Positions 63,604-64,000 of a stretch of 64,000 nt of DNA are shown here, piece by piece (positions within the stretch are counted from its first letter, which is position 1; the number at the start of each line of letters is the position of its first letter). The stretch comes from Flavobacteriaceae bacterium (GTDB lineage Bacteria; Bacteroidota; Bacteroidia; Flavobacteriales; Flavobacteriaceae), in NCBI GenBank assembly GCA_028280265.1, contig JANQMD010000024.1:1-64000 (forward strand), written 5' to 3'. The translations under genes and the position numbers were made by a program. Below the pieces are notes generated by a model. It was not told the origin of the DNA, made no database searches, and worked only from the letters and a program-made list of their open reading frames with translations.

Positions 63604-64000
63604 ATGTGTGGAATTGCAGGAATAATTCATAATGATCAGCAGCGTCCTTTAGATTCTCTTCAATTAGAGAAAATGACGGATGTGATTCAGCATCGAGGTC
63701 CTGATGGATTTGGCTACTGGAATTTTCAAAACATAGGATTAGGTCATAGACGTCTTTCCATTATTGATTTGGAAGGTAGCGTACAGCCTATGTCTGTAGA
63801 CTTTGAAAATTTTGTAATAACATACAATGGAGAAATTTATAATTATTTAGAACTCAAAAAGGAACTTCAATCTCTAGGACATCAATTTAAAACACAAGGA
63901 GATACAGAAGTTTTGCTAAAAGCGTATGTTGAGTGGGGTAAAAACTGTTTGCATAAACTCAGAGGTATGTTCGCTTTTGCGGTTGTTGACAAAACTAAAG
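63604..64000 (+). CDS. asnB: Asparagine synthetase B (glutamine-hydrolysing), truncated by the window edge
   Basis: About 132 N-terminal residues are visible. The class II glutamine amidotransferase domain starts MCGIAGII, so Cys2 is the nucleophile, and carries HRGPDGFGYW, HRRLSIIDL, YNGEIYN and GDTEVL. The synthetase domain lies beyond the window. AsnB-type genes in polysaccharide operons often amidate uronic acids or peptides. It starts 10 bp after the previous stop. Confidence 0.93.
   Translation, partial: MCGIAGIIHNDQQRPLDSLQLEKMTDVIQHRGPDGFGYWNFQNIGLGHRRLSIIDLEGSVQPMSVDFENFVITYNGEIYNYLELKKELQSLGHQFKTQGDTEVLLKAYVEWGKNCLHKLRGMFAFAVVDKTK

Overview
The window is AT-rich DNA that reads as a chromosome segment of a marine-type Flavobacteriaceae (Bacteroidota). 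This rests on a SusC/SusD pair, a LytTR response regulator with a propeller histidine kinase, TonB receptors with carboxypeptidase-like N-terminal domains, a MarR-GNAT fusion, a fused FtcD, TAnnTTTG-like promoter boxes and the zapA - 6S RNA - rny order. Genus and species cannot be read from the sequence. No tRNA, rRNA, CRISPR array or insertion sequence was seen.

Layout. 1-1.2 kb: NdpA-family nucleoid-associated protein. 1.47-8.2 kb: the most striking region, a one-strand cluster that looks like an undescribed RiPP (lanthipeptide-type) system. It holds an S53 (kumamolisin-like) peptidase, a 127-residue leader-like protein ending in Cys residues, a 434-residue repetitive Thr/Cys-rich presumed precursor, then an APH-fold kinase, a HopA1-family lyase and a LanC-like zinc cyclase. 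The three enzymes match the split dehydratase/cyclase logic of class V lanthipeptides. In the precursor, 35 of 42 Cys have Thr or Ser exactly five residues upstream and the other seven have one three or four residues upstream. AQAQ separators divide it into nine blocks.

8.2-46.3 kb: mostly housekeeping and envelope genes. In order: small HTH protein, serine/threonine dehydratase, LytTR/LytS two-component pair, caspase-like lipoprotein with a VIT/vWA partner, membrane protein, uvrA, ECF sigma factor with a 47-residue companion, endonuclease III without its iron-sulfur ligands, Bcp peroxiredoxin, M48 protease, serine hydrolase, membrane-bound AraC-type regulator, SusCD, TonB receptor plus M23 peptidase, coiled-coil protein, zapA, 6S RNA, rny, xerD, a porin remnant, aroQ, MarR-GNAT and fused ftcD. 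REP-like and A-rich repeats lie between genes.

46.4-64 kb: one long, tightly overlapped operon for a surface polysaccharide. Its first four genes form an Arn-like set (lipid-linked sugar GT2, formyltransferase, aminotransferase, polytopic membrane glycosyltransferase). Then come a Wzm/Wzt exporter, an FdtA/FdtB-type 3-amino-sugar branch with its own formyltransferase, and a run of glycosyltransferases, WbsX, a methyltransferase, a GINT1-like protein and a truncated asparagine synthetase at the window edge. The operon probably makes and exports a glycan carrying N-formylated dideoxy-amino sugars.
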